Source of the DNA: Sycon ciliatum
Taxonomy: Eukaryota; Porifera; Calcarea; Leucosolenida; Sycettidae
Length of the DNA stretch: 64,000 bases
Assembly (NCBI RefSeq): GCF_964019385.1
Contig: NC_088643.1
Location: 72,448,874 to 72,512,873 of the forward strand
Reading direction: 5' to 3'
Below are positions 8,189 through 18,958 of this stretch, in pieces (positions within the stretch are counted from its first letter, which is position 1; every line of letters starts with the position of its first letter). The position numbers and the translations under genes are program-made. The notes beneath the pieces are model-generated. The model made no database searches. It saw nothing but the letters and a program-made list of their open reading frames with translations, and was not told the origin of the DNA.

Positions 8189-10510
8189 ATGGTGAGTTGG
8201 TCTCATCATTGAATGTAATTAGCTGTCGTACGTTATACATCTGTACTGATGTACTGTAGTCTGTGGTCAACAGCAATAATGCTCACTGTCCAAATTTTGC
8301 TTGAAATAGAAGTAAATATAGTTTTTCACTCACAAAGCAACTGTAAGTGTTATTGCTCTGGTAGACCACTAGTAGTGAACAGTTGCTTTGTGAGTGAAAA
8401 ACTATATTAATTTTACTGTTCTATTTCATGTAAATTTGGACTGTGACCATCATGAACGTTGCCTTTCTGGAACGTTACATACGAATGATCAGTCTCATGA
8501 CTGAGCACGACGACTGCCTCATGATAATACTAGTAACAGTCAGAGCATCTAAATACAGGTCAAATCATGATGTACAGTCCTTTTGATGTGTGAACACAAA
8601 GGTGGCTATGTAGCTTCAGTTATCCAGAATGTTCATTTATCCAACAGCGCCCAGTCCTGAGGGTGCCGGATAACTGACGCCCAACTGTACTCCCAGTCTT
8701 ATCGGGATATCCTATGTGCTGCGATAACTGGCAACCAGATACCTACTTCACGATAGTGACATTTGATTACTGTGTATGTATGACTTGTTGGTGTGTAAAT
8801 AAAGGCCGATGGACAACTTCATCAGGGACACATTGATCCGCGCTTAGTGGATATTGTTGATGAAGAATGGGCTAAGGACTCGTTGCCAAAAGATGGTAAG
8901 GTGAAGCGTTGCAATGTGCTAGGTGAATACTGAATGAATATTGATGTCGTATGCTATGCCATAGTTCCCTGTAAACTAACTTCCCTTCTTCCCCTGCACC
9001 ACCACAACAAAGATCAGCATTTAGCAAATAGGATGGTTCTATTTACAAGTGAGTGGGGAGAGAGGCAAAGAATCAGACTGAACTGGATATTAAAGGGGCC
9101 ATCAGTAAATAGTCAAGTGAGAATTCAAGCCGGCAGGAAAAGCGCGAGCTCCCATGTAGGGAGCAACACACAATTCCCATCAGTAAATAGCCTACTAAAT
9201 AAAGATATTTATTTAGAAACGAAAACTAGTCGTTAAGGGGGATGTCCCCCTGGCTGATGTGTTCCACTCTCTTTGTGACGTAAACTTCCTCTACTGCTGA
9301 ATCTCGCCTCAGCCGCTGCTCGATGTTGCCCAGATGCTTCAAAGCAGTGATGTGGTTAGTATTTGCTCCGGGAGGGTGTTCCTTCCATGGAACACCAATG
9401 CTGTAGTGGCTCCCAATGTGCCTCATTGACTTCGCGACCGTCTCCTGTGCATGTCGCCCGTCTGGGGTCAGAAGTGCCGCTCTGTCGGCAGCTGCCTGAC
9501 TGTCCACTTCCCAGAACGTCCTCACGAGCTGAGTGAAGTCGGCATCTGACTGAGTCATCAGGCAATGGTGGACACTTGCTGCATGTACCTCTCCCGACGT
9601 CCGCCCGACACACGTCCAGCCCAGGGAAGTCTTCCGGGCGATCGGCTCTCCAGGGTGACCGACGACCTCCTCCAGCGAAACATGTAGATCGCCGTGGTCA
9701 ATTCCAATCAACGTGTCTACTGCCGGACGGTTGGAGCATACTTCGAACGGGATACCTGATAGGTGATGGCAGTTGTGCTTCGCCTGGTCCCAGTTGACTG
9801 GCTTCAGAAACTTTGACACCGCTGTTGAGCAGCCGTTGTCAGAATAGACCGTTTTGCAAAGATTGCGTACAGTCATCGCATAGCAAGGGCTCTGAGCTTT
9901 CAAGCTCTCTCGTTATTGTACGTGGGTGTCAGGCATGACAGTTTTCACGTGATGGCTCCCACTGTATCCCTTGTGTCAAGTTCTGACTTTGGTTATCGGA
10001 TCACGGCGCCCCATCACATTCTATGGTGTGTTTCTGTTGTTTTTAGAAATACCCACGCCTGAAATTGATCTTCCCATCGAAATAGAAAGTCATGGTAAGT
10101 ATGCACTGTCTAACAGTCTTGCATTGATAACCTGAATGCTTCAGGACAGAGACTCGTCAACGTGGAACGCTCATCCTTTTGGCATCTAACGTTACTCGAA
10201 GCACTATACTTCACCCTGCGCTGTGTCTGCAACACTGTGTGCGTCAGTGCAGGTTGCCAGTTTTCCTGAGCGCACATCTCTTTCACATTATGCAGTGTAT
10301 ATGCATGCAGTATGCCTAATGGAGTGACCTGTTTGATCTGTTACACCCATACGATCTCACTGGTGCTTTCAATGTCTTGTAGTGACCACGAGTATGCTGT
10401 GTGCCGTGATCTCTGCGCTCTGTTCTGCAGCCATAATTCCGGGTCCATCTCAACGTGAGTTGGAGCGCGAATGGAGTGAGAAAACTAGACCACTTCAGAA
10501 CTTCCGGTGA
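8189..10510 (+). CDS. ANAPC13: Anaphase-promoting complex subunit 13
   Basis: A small subunit of the APC/C ubiquitin ligase that helps stabilise its TPR subunits and so supports mitotic exit. Coding exons: 8189-8191 (the ATG alone, then GTGAGT), 8805-8895, 10047-10094 and 10431-10510 (stop TGA). Phases match at each junction and give a 73-residue protein; the human protein, as I remember it, has 74. Recognisable parts are GHIDPRLVDIVDEEWAKDSLP (human counterpart DGRILDLIDDAWREDKLP), a Pro/acidic stretch IPTPEIDLPIEIE, and a charged tail with RELEREWSEK where the human protein has KEQEMKWTDL. The exon 2 acceptor (aaataaag) has a weak pyrimidine tract. Exon 1 must also carry 5' UTR of unknown length. 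Intron 2 holds an antisense BEL/Pao fragment. The C-terminal exon is the least conserved part. Confidence 0.87.
8281..8448. repeat. Palindromic MITE in ANAPC13 intron 1
   Basis: The arms 8281-8343 and 8380-8447 are inverted copies that share cagttgctttgtgagtgaaa and flanking sequence, with a 36-nt loop. There is no coding capacity. The structure is that of a small non-autonomous inverted-repeat element. Confidence 0.8.
8630..8725. repeat. Decayed inverted-repeat (MITE-like) remnant
   Basis: The phrases agttatccagaatgttc, ttatccaacag and gccggataactga repeat the 'TTATCC' end signature also found in the pogo-like MITEs at 34744, 38006 and 63143. The borders are unclear. Confidence 0.4.
9099..9190. 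repeat. 64-bp LTR-like scrap between 14-bp direct repeats
   Basis: CCATCAGTAAATAG occurs at 9099-9112 and 9177-9190. The segment between matches the ends of the palindrome at 20965-21555 (agaattcaag-cggcaggaaaa-cgagctccca-gtagggagcaaca). On the minus strand it reads as the start of an LTR (TGTTGCTCCCTACATGG...), placed downstream of the BEL/Pao fragment in the same orientation. Confidence 0.65.
9226..9903 (-). pseudogene. BEL/Pao retrotransposon pol fragment
   Basis: About 225 codons antisense to ANAPC13, inside its second intron. It contains VDTLIGIDHGDLHV, GEPIARKTSLGWTCVG and LVRTFWEVDS. This is the conserved block between the protease and reverse transcriptase of BEL/Pao elements (a D-LIG-D box, then GEP-AR-T-LGWTC-G, then FWE-D). 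Protease active site, RT catalytic box, RNase H and integrase are all absent, so this is a relic. A nearby LTR-like scrap (9113-9176) may be its 3' LTR. Confidence 0.85.
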
Positions 10511-10879
10511 TAGCTGCACTAGTATTTCTAGGTGTGGAGTGCCTGTACATAAAGCTGTAACATACTGTACAAGTTGTTTTTGTATCTCCATTACTGAGTT
10601 TGTATAAATTGTTGTATGTGTTGTCCATTTGTATACATATGTACAGTGTACATTACGTTGCTTGAGTCGCATTTTTAGTGGCTTTGATTTTTTACATTTG
10701 TAATCATGCTGGCTGTTGTTCCCTTCTATGTTGTGCATTGTTGATGTCTTCGAAAAATTAGTTTTGGCTGATGTGCAGCATCTGTGGAAGTTTTTCCAAT
10801 ACACCGTGTTTTTTGGCCTGGATTAGTCGGGCTTGCAAAAGTAAATCTACGGTATCTTGATTCATTGATTGATTTTTAG

Positions 10880-11361
10880 TACCGTATTTTTTCGGAGTAT
10901 ACCGTAAAAGTCCGTAAATAAGTACCTGCCCGAAAGAAATACCCCCTTCATTCTTTTGGCTCTGTCTGTTGAAGTCAAGTCAAGCCCGATAAACATACTG
11001 CCCGAAATAAGTACCGGTACGATGCGCACATGCTGCACGTAGCATGTACATCGACATGAAAATGACTTCTCCACTACACACAAGTCAGGTCCGAAAGTTA
11101 GTTCGTGCCCGAAAGTCAGTACCCGCCCGAAAGTTAGTACGGGTGTGGTCACTAAATTCGAAAGTAAATACGTACTTATTTACGGACTTTTACGGTAGTG
11201 CGCACCTTTGTATAACGCGCACCCCCAATCTTCATTGGGGGTGCGCACTTCAATCTTCATTGAAGTACATGCACTTCATATTCGGAGCATAGTGCGCACC
11301 TGCAATTTAGGGCCTAAAATAGCACAACTAAAGTGCGCACTATACTCCGGAAAATACGGTA
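10880..11361. mobile_element. Outer MITE, interrupted by a second MITE
   Basis: The left end (10880-10901) is TACCGTATTTTTTCGGAGTA and the right end (11341-11361) is its inverse with one or two changes, TATACTCCGGAAAATACGGTA. If the inner element (10902-11195) and one TA are removed, the left arm continues as GAGTATAGTGCGCACC, which matches the right terminal repeat through the breakpoint. Confidence 0.85.
10900..11197. mobile_element. Inner MITE with TA target duplication
   Basis: The terminal inverted repeats CCGTAAAAGTCCGTAAATAA (from 10902) and TTATTTACGGACTTTTACGG (to 11195) are perfect. TA flanks both sides (10900-10901 and 11196-11197). Inside are several copies of 'cccgaaa(g)-tagtac'. 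TA duplication suggests mobilisation by a Tc1/mariner/pogo-type transposase. Confidence 0.88.
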
Positions 11362-11505
11362 TCTTGATTCCTGATGCTGTTGATGGAATTCCCATTGGCA
11401 TTGGACTGCATTCAACTACTGTGAAGGCTAGTGAAGTGTAACCTCCCAGAGTAGGGGATGGCACCGCATCCCGGCTTGTGTGTAAGTTGTGTGCAGCATT
11501 GAGCT

Positions 11506-11561
11506 GTGTTTGGACCAGGGAGCAGCACAGCTAGCACTGTACTGCTCCCTGGTCCAAACAC
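11506..11561. repeat. Perfect 20-bp inverted repeat
   Basis: GTGTTTGGACCAGGGAGCAG (11506-11525) and its exact reverse complement (11542-11561) enclose a 16-nt loop. Related 'ccaggga...tccctgg' hairpins occur near 35942-35972 and 39580-39613. Confidence 0.75.
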
Positions 11562-12442
11562 CACCACCAACAGTACCGTAAATTAGTAAGTTGATCCCCC
11601 TCCCCTCCCCCCCCCCCTTCTATTCTGCCCCCTGTCGAAATTCTGCCTGTGAAGCGGCGTCGGCGTACACAATGAAATACGGTGTTGAACCGACGCATGC
11701 ACTGCTGTACACAGTACGCGCCAGTGGCAGCCACGGCCGGCCGTACGGTGCAGGATGAAAAATGTGCACAATCCAAAATGCCAAATCTGAGTTTCTGCTT
11801 TGTTGTGGATTCTACATCTTGCTGCACTTGACCAGCTTTATCTAGTTCCTGCCGCCTGCAAAATTCGGCTGAAAATCCAGCTACGAAGCAATACGGCATG
11901 GGTGTTGGACCAACGGTACTTTGTGAGTTTGTGACATAGTCACTATATACCCCCCCCCCCATAAAATGGGGGGGGGGACTCTTACCTCTCTTGTCTTGGT
12001 TACATCAAGTCAGCGACCTTATTAGTTTATTACTTTTAGTTTTACTCTTAGCTACATCAGGCCACCCTTTGTTAATTCATTGTTTAACGTCCTTTTTTTC
12101 ACGGAAAGGTACGCGGGAGGGCGGAAAAAAAACAAAAGCCCATTCCAAAAACTGGAAACCCCAATCAAACATTTTGACCAGTAAAGCATGTGATATATAC
12201 AATATTTCTGGGTCTAACGGCACTTGCAGGCATAGAACAACACTCTTTGATGGTACATTGGAGCACATGCCTGATGAATCCAACAAAACAGGTAGATCTA
12301 CATAGCATGTTGTTAGCATGTCATGAATTCATTACAATCATCTGGATTTTTACTAGGACACACACCGTACGATATTTAAAAGCCAACAAAAAAAGAAAAA
12401 GAACACAAGACAAAGGCATGCCCGGGAGGCAAGATTATACTG

Positions 12443-12578
12443 TAAGGTCATGATCTGCACACTGTGAAACTACACAATCATGTATTTACAACTTCGCATT
12501 ATTATTGGTTTAAGGTCATGATCTGCACACTGTGAAACTACACAATCATGTATTTACAACTTCGCATTATTATTGGTA
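12443..12578. repeat. 68-bp tandem duplication
   Basis: Two adjacent copies of a 68-bp unit that starts taaggtcatgatctgcac, with no mismatch seen over the repeated part. It lies about 400 bp upstream of TM2D2. Confidence 0.85.
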
Positions 12579-12982
12579 CTACTACTTTCTTGTTTTTTTT
12601 TCCGGAGTTGGGTATCTCCCTGGCTTCGTCGCTTCGAGCTTCATGTCATGATGCCTTCATCGCCCCTTCTTCATGTACTAAGAATGACGTCATTTCCAAA
12701 ATAGATGACGTAACTACATGTACAAGTGGAACAACACATGCTGCAAGGAACGGGTACATTTTTGAATAAAACAAAAGGACGACAGCTACCTAGCTTTGTC
12801 TACACTCGTAGATTGTCTTGCTCCTTGGAGCCCTTGCTCACTGCTTTGTTTATAATTATAGTTTTCATTTTACTCTGCACTCGGGATATCGTTTCAACCG
12901 TTCTGCTGGTGGAAACCGTGGGCTCATAATAGTGCCAGCGAGATGCTGTGAAGAGGATTTGTTTTTTTTCGAAAATAGAACC

Positions 12983-14183
12983 ATGCTTTGGTTCGTCCTT
13001 TCCTGGACTTTGCTTCTTGGGATTGGAGGATGCGACGGCCAATCTGTGAACCCATGTCGGAACGAAACATGTGGACGCGAATTTGATCCATACAGCCCAC
13101 TCGTTTTGTGTAGTGCTCTGTAAGACTGGTTTTGTTTAGTCCCATCCTCAGAGTACTAGTACTCTAGAAATAAGTCGTGTGTGTTTGTGTGGTGTGTGTG
13201 TGTCTATGTGCGTGTGTGTGTGTATGTGTGTGTGTGTGTGTGTGTGTATGCATTCCTTTGTGTATATTATGTGCATGCTGCGTGTGTGCGCGAAAATAAA
13301 TTGGCTTGATTCATTCCTCGCAGGCCGGACAAGTTTGTAGAGTGCGATGACGTCGCTGACTTTACTGGCAATACTTCTATGGCAGAGGCTCTAGGATATG
13401 GCTGTACTAAGGTATGTCTTTCTACAGACACTAATGATTGAAACAGAATTCCCACCTCAACACCCAGTTTTTAAGCATACCGGTACTTGCAGTATATGAC
13501 TAGTTAATAGGTTAATCTTTTCAGGAGTGGGCAGTCAGAACACATTGATATCAGACCTGGAGTATGGTGTTAAATGATCTGAAGGAATTGCAAGGGCTCA
13601 CCGATGGGTTTTCTGGAATCTGCCACTGTCGAAGTAGAGGTTGGCAACTCCTAACCAGATTACAACTTCCTATTGGAGAGGCTCTGCATTCTCAGCTTCA
13701 AATTGTTTTGGTGTGTCTCAAGTGGTTAGTATGGCTATGGGCACCTAAAACAGCACCTGCGGATAAAGGTAAAAAATCCATCAAGAAAATGAATACAACT
13801 TCCTGCTCAGGAGCGTGAAGTTCCTCTTTCCGTTCAACATTCCCGAAAGTTTGACTGCTTCACTGATTGTCGAAGTCAGCAGCCGAAAAAAAAACATTCA
13901 GAAATTCAGAACGTGTAACCTCTCTTTTGTGTCTGAAAAAAGGTCTCCACTGTGAAACATGATTGGTTTGTACCAAAGACAATTATAGTCACCATCACTT
14001 CTGCTTGCCCAGCATATGGCCATGCTCAGAGAGGAGGTGTGCTGGTGACTTTTGCCGAGAAAAACCCTCTGAACATGTTCTGTACGGGAGTCTTCTGTGA
14101 CTCTCGCTCGATACACCTCTCAATTGTACTCTTGCCGGATTTGTCCCTATCCGTCCATGTGTATATGTGTGTGTGTGGTGTGA

Positions 14184-14215
<32 letters not shown>

Positions 14216-14974
14216 TGATGTGTGCCCCCCCCCCCCCCCCCTTGTGAATATCCTTTACCATTCCACTTCATGTTCAGTTCGGTGGTACAAAGTTCGAAGA
14301 TGTACAACACACTAAGGTCGTGTGCCATGCTCTACCCGATATCGAATGCTATGGTGACACAGATTTCTTACGCGGCAATGAGCCATGTGTCAAGTAAGTC
14401 ATTTTTAGCAATGCTCAGTAGGCTTGATTGTATGTGTGTTCTTTCCCGTATTATAGTTGCAAGGCTTTAGAACTGTTCTGTGGACTACTAATCTCCTGCT
14501 GTCGTGCGTGTCCTTTGAAACTGACCGTGCCGTAGTGCTGATGAGCGATAGTCCTTAGCTTTTCATAGCAGTGTGCGTGGTGTAACCTGCTCCTTCTGTG
14601 GCTTTGTATACTGGGGGCGGCCCGGTGTGGTACTGATGGCAGCTGCAGTAGCAGGTGTACTTTAGCATCAGCTTACTCTTTATTCACGGGCAAATTCCTG
14701 CAGCAACAAGGCCACTGTCACACACTCCTGTGTCGACATATTCTCTGTGTCGTCAACCAGGTACAATGGCTACAATTTCCTCATCGCGTTCATCTTCAGC
14801 GTACTGCTGGGCTTTGCCGGCGCTGATCGTTTCTACTTGGGCTACACTGGTCATGCCGTTGGCAAGCTCCTCACGCTTGGTGGGGTAGGCGTCTGGTGGA
14901 TCGTTGACCTTATTCTTCTACTTATCGGCTTCCTTACTCCCGAGGACGGCAGCAACTGGGACCGCTACTTCTAG
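12983..14974 (+). CDS. TM2D2: TM2 domain-containing protein 2
   Basis: A membrane protein with two closely spaced transmembrane helices (TM2 domain). The family is linked in flies to Notch signalling. Coding exons: 12983-13119, 13324-13411, 14278-14393 and 14761-14974, all GT-AG and in phase, giving 184 residues. A signal peptide ([16 protein letters not shown]) precedes a Cys-rich luminal part: [10 protein letters not shown], then LGYGCTKFGG, then CHALPDIEC and [10 protein letters not shown]. The TM2 domain follows with the DRF motif at 136-138 ([11 protein letters not shown]) and [17 protein letters not shown]. The tail DGSNWDRYF matches the end of TM2D2 rather than TM2D1 or TM2D3. The start was chosen because it opens a clean signal peptide. 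Intron 3 holds TG and C tracts. Confidence 0.95.
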
Positions 14975-16883
14975 AGCGATGTAATAGTCTACCGGAGTAC
15001 GGAGTACGGAATAGTCTAACCATCGCTAGGCGGGTAACTAAGCTAGCTCTCACCTCTTCCTGCAACTGCTGTGCGATGTGCCTCGATGTTTCCATAGAGC
15101 ACTTGCTACTTCCCTGACTCTTGCTGTCCGCTAGTCTGAAGGACTGTATATATGTACATATTTTATTCAATCATCCTGCAGCTTTTTATTCTAGGAAAGA
15201 TTGTACACAAAAGTACCATACTCTTATCTGCAAACAGCAAAAGAATAAGTACCATTATTATTCCATCCGACATTTGTACAGTTTTGTGCATAATACTTTC
15301 ATCGCCTTGCTGCCGACCTTGTTGAAATTTCTTTACAGTAACAGAATTTTTAAATCCACATCAGATTGTTTCTTATCGATATCTGGTGAAGAGTGTCCTG
15401 TGTGCTCATTTCCCCCACATTTCTGGTTTTGTATCATTCTTTTATTTTACTCCATTGTGCTGTGCGCAATGCCCTTATTATTATTGCCATAGTTAGCACT
15501 GTGTTCCCGCTGGTTGCTACCGATTTCCTTCGACTTGCTATCGTTTTCGACAGTTCTTTCAGACTGCCGCTAGCACATCGCCTGCACACCGCCTGCATGT
15601 GTTCTTGCATCCAACCTTGCCAGAAACACTGACCGAAGATGACTACTGTTGGCTGCAACTGGCCGAGTCAGTGGCAGAATCGCATTGGACCCGAGGATGT
15701 TTGCACACAACACACACTTTTTAAATATCCGCTCGTGACGCGCGGGTAAATGTCAAGGTCTATTGAATGCAGAATGGTCATAATTTGCTCCACTGAGTAT
15801 CGATCTGTAGAGCAGTGGTGCTGGCATATTGATATGCACGATTGTAGTGTATGGATTTCACCACCTGTTTCAAGTTCACATGCCGGAATCCACACATATC
15901 AGTCTTGTTGTAGTGTCACCATGGTCACTGTCAGTGTGGATCCCTGGCCCTACCCAAACGGGCCATAGCCGGCCATAGGTAGCAAGTAAGCAGACTACAC
16001 TCCCGTCTACAATCTGCAGTGTATTATGACTGTACTTTTCTAGTAACTCAGAAAAGGACTAGATTTAGACTACAAATTACAATAATAGATCTACATGTAC
16101 ATTGACATTGTAGGAGATTTACTACAAGTAAGTATTACTATTGCTTACTATTGGCACTTGCAGCAGTAGTGGCACTCGGCAATGTCAACCTGAGTGCTAA
16201 CCTAACTCCTTGGGCGGGGCATGGGTCGAGACTCAAGAGGTTATGTTCTCCCCGGATTAGTTAGAAGTAACGTTAGTTCCTGCTAATGCCGTTAATGGTA
16301 TGGCTATGAGCCGGACACACACCTGTCTCCCTGCAGTGTTCTTTTTTATGTGGGGAGTCGAAAGCGTCTCCCGGATCTACGGGTGCAGTCACAGTAACTT
16401 CTTCAGTTGACCATAAAAGTCTGTGTGTTTTGCGTTGACTATTTTCATGTCATGATTTGGGCCTACGACGGGGCATGTATACGGCCAATCGATCCAACAA
16501 TACTTCCACTTTGTATTTAGTTTTGACGGCTTGCGTTGGTTGCAGCTGATGCAGCAATTATTGCTTGCTATGATGCTTGCACGTGAAAATAGCTGCTAGT
16601 ATCTGAGGTGAGGATTTGACAGAAAGGAGTTGCTTGGGAAAGCTCCGCAGGTGGTGTGCCGTGGTGAGCAAGGACTGTTCGATCGGGTTGGGAGAAGCAA
16701 AGAAATCGTTGCAGGCTGCTGCATGCTGGTTGCGAGCATTTGTTTTTATCAGGGAATGCAGAACGGTGGAAGCAAACGTGACATTTGTGTGTGGAGCCGT
16801 TTAGTGTTCCGCTAATACTGGGTAGAAAAGGGAACATCATCCGCGGCTACCTCTCTGCTGCATGGTGAAAGGCTCAGCTCAGG
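14975..16883. other. TM2D2 3' flank and CTBS 5' flank
   Basis: No gene recognised. The left part is probably the TM2D2 3' UTR. The last few hundred bases should contain the CTBS promoter and 5' UTR; no TATA box stands out. Confidence 0.4.
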
Positions 16884-18092
16884 ATGGATCTATTTTCTCG
16901 TATCGTGGCGCTGTGCATGGCCATAAGTGTTACGTCTGCTTCCTATGTGCGGGCCGCATCAGCAGTGTCCACCTCGACATGTCCATGCCAAGACCCAGCT
17001 CACTGTAAGCTGGTAGAAGCAGTACCCAGGCAGGAGGTGCTCGGTTTCTCTACGCACCCAGGAAAGTGGAAGCACTACGACTGGAGCAAGCTAACCACAG
17101 TCGCCGTGTTCCGCGAGTGGGACAGCGACGCTCTGGAGATGATGTGCTATGCGCACAGCCGCAACGTACGTGTCGTCCTGGTGGGGTTCTTCGACGTCGC
17201 CAACCTCACTCACTCTGATATTGTGGACGCCTGGGTGAAGAACATGCTCACACAGGCAGTGCAATACCATGCGGATGGCATCAATATTGACGTGGAGCAA
17301 CCTATACCGCAGGGCCACAAGAAGGAAGCCGAGCTACTTGTTCAGCTGGTCAAGCAGACCCGTGATACGTTCCACGCTCGCTTCCCGTACTCGCAGGTGA
17401 CGTTTGACGTGGCGTGGTCGCCAGACTGTGTAGACCGCCGCTGCTACGACGCCAAGGGCATTGCGGACGCCTGCGACTTTCTGGTGGTGATGTCGTACGA
17501 CGAGCAAGGTCAAATCTACAAGCCAGCGCCGTGCATTGCTGGAGCAAACTCGGGCCCGCAACAGACTACGGCGGGCTTGGTCGGCTACTTGAAGTTAGGT
17601 ATCAGTGCTAACAAGCTGGTGCTGGGGCAGCCATGGTACGGTTATGATTATGAATGCATCGAGCCGAAGAATGCAACGGCCGGTGGCAGTGCACTGGACG
17701 TTCCGCCGGCTTCTGGCGTGTGCCACATCCGCGCGGTCCCGTACCAGGGTGCCTACTGCAGCGACGCAGCCGGCAGGCAGCGCGAGTTCTGGTGGGTCAC
17801 TCGGATGCTGCGGGGAAACGCTAGCAATCCGGGGCGCCACTGGGATGTGGCCTCACTGTCGCCGTATTTTGACTTTGTCGATCAGGCCACCGGGCAGCGT
17901 CATCAAGTCTGGTATGACGATCCGATCAGTTTGGCCATCAAGTACGAACTGGTGCAGAAGATGCGTCTCCGCGGCCTGGCGTTCTGGGGTACAGATTTCC
18001 TGGACTATACCGGGACCGAGGAAGCGCGTGCTGAGGCGGTCGTCATGTGGGACACCGTCAATGTGCGACTTTCACCACCCGGCGGCGAATAA
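16884..18092 (+). CDS. CTBS: Di-N-acetylchitobiase (GH18)
   Basis: A lysosomal glycosidase that splits the chitobiose core of N-glycans from the reducing end. The 402-residue protein is complete in one exon. A signal peptide (about 1-25) is followed by CPCQDPAHC, like the start of mature vertebrate CTBS. Further matches are DWSKLTTVA, DGINIDVEQ (131-139; GH18 signature with catalytic Glu138 and Asp136), SQVTFDVAWSP, RRCYDAKGIADACDFL, VMSYDEQ, LVLGQPWYGYDY, CSDAAGRQ and HQVWYDDP. Length agrees with the family (human about 385). The lack of introns is odd, since most other genes here are split and the vertebrate gene has several introns; intron loss or retroposition are both possible. No poly-A tail remnant was seen. 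Confidence 0.96.
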   Translation: MDLFSRIVALCMAISVTSASYVRAASAVSTSTCPCQDPAHCKLVEAVPRQEVLGFSTHPGKWKHYDWSKLTTVAVFREWDSDALEMMCYAHSRNVRVVLVGFFDVANLTHSDIVDAWVKNMLTQAVQYHADGINIDVEQPIPQGHKKEAELLVQLVKQTRDTFHARFPYSQVTFDVAWSPDCVDRRCYDAKGIADACDFLVVMSYDEQGQIYKPAPCIAGANSGPQQTTAGLVGYLKLGISANKLVLGQPWYGYDYECIEPKNATAGGSALDVPPASGVCHIRAVPYQGAYCSDAAGRQREFWWVTRMLRGNASNPGRHWDVASLSPYFDFVDQATGQRHQVWYDDPISLAIKYELVQKMRLRGLAFWGTDFLDYTGTEEARAEAVVMWDTVNVRLSPPGGE

Positions 18093-18831
18093 ACGACTAG
18101 TTTTGTAGAGAGATCACTGACTCATTTATTATGGCTATGGGTTTTCTTCGATCATCTAAGTAGCCGTTGGGTTTTAGTCTGAAGCAAATGCACCTCTCCT
18201 TTAGGGCAAAACTAATGAGATTGCAACCCATTATTTACTTGCAAACTATTTGCCCTCGTTTTTTAATTCTATTCTCCCAATCGAGAGCACTGTTTTTGAG
18301 AGTTTCATCCATGCAGCACTGGATCACCACAGCCTAACTTCTCAGTTGTGCTACTCATTTCATCATGAGACCAGATTACTGGATATGACAACTTTCCAGT
18401 CACGTGGCTTCTAATTCTCGGGTCGGAGACAGATCGATGAGAGAATTGCGATGGGGACTTTCCAGTGCTGGTTCTGAATACCAGGGCAGTAGATCTTTGC
18501 AGACTCGATCGCGGCAGCACGAGATGATTACCTGCCAGATATGGGCGCCAACTCAACTGAGAGAAGGTTGCACTGTTCCGAAATCCCACACTACAAGAAG
18601 GCGTACATGTGTACATGTGTACGAGTGCATATCGGTCTTTCAGTGACCATGGCACACTATGCAGCGAGATTCTTTCTTGTCGAACAGGTATTCCATCAGC
18701 TCAAATAGAGAGTCATATAAGGCATGCCATGTAGACAAGAGAAGATTGTAACATATTTGTAGTCTACTCACAGCCATGTACAACATGTACCTCTCTTATA
18801 ATTCCTTAGCTCCAAAAGCCTTAGACTTTGT

Positions 18832-18832
18832 T

Positions 18833-18865
<33 letters not shown>

Positions 18866-18958
18866 GAGGGGAGGCGGGGGAGGGAGACAGAGAAAGACAG
18901 AGACAGAGAGAGAAAGAGAGACAGAGAGGAGGAGGAAGGGGGGGGGGAGGCAGGAGAG
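18832..18958. repeat. GA/GACA purine microsatellite
   Basis: An impure run of GA, GACA and G-rich units on the plus strand. It has no coding value. Confidence 0.9.

Larger units (their letters stand above)
11362..12982. other. Intergenic between ANAPC13 and TM2D2
   Basis: No gene recognised. The stretch holds a perfect 20-bp hairpin (11506-11561), C/G homopolymer tracts (about 11598-11620, 11949-11976), a 68-bp tandem duplication (12443-12578) and the presumed TM2D2 promoter. A segment at 12228-12290 has good splice-like borders but matches no family known to me. Confidence 0.4.

Noticed and set aside
12228-12291. Possible last exon of ANAPC13 (acceptor cttgcag, donor gtagat)
   Set aside because: The phase that fits exon 3 gives a protein unlike ANAPC13. 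The exon at 10431-10510 gives the right length and a KEQE-like charged motif.
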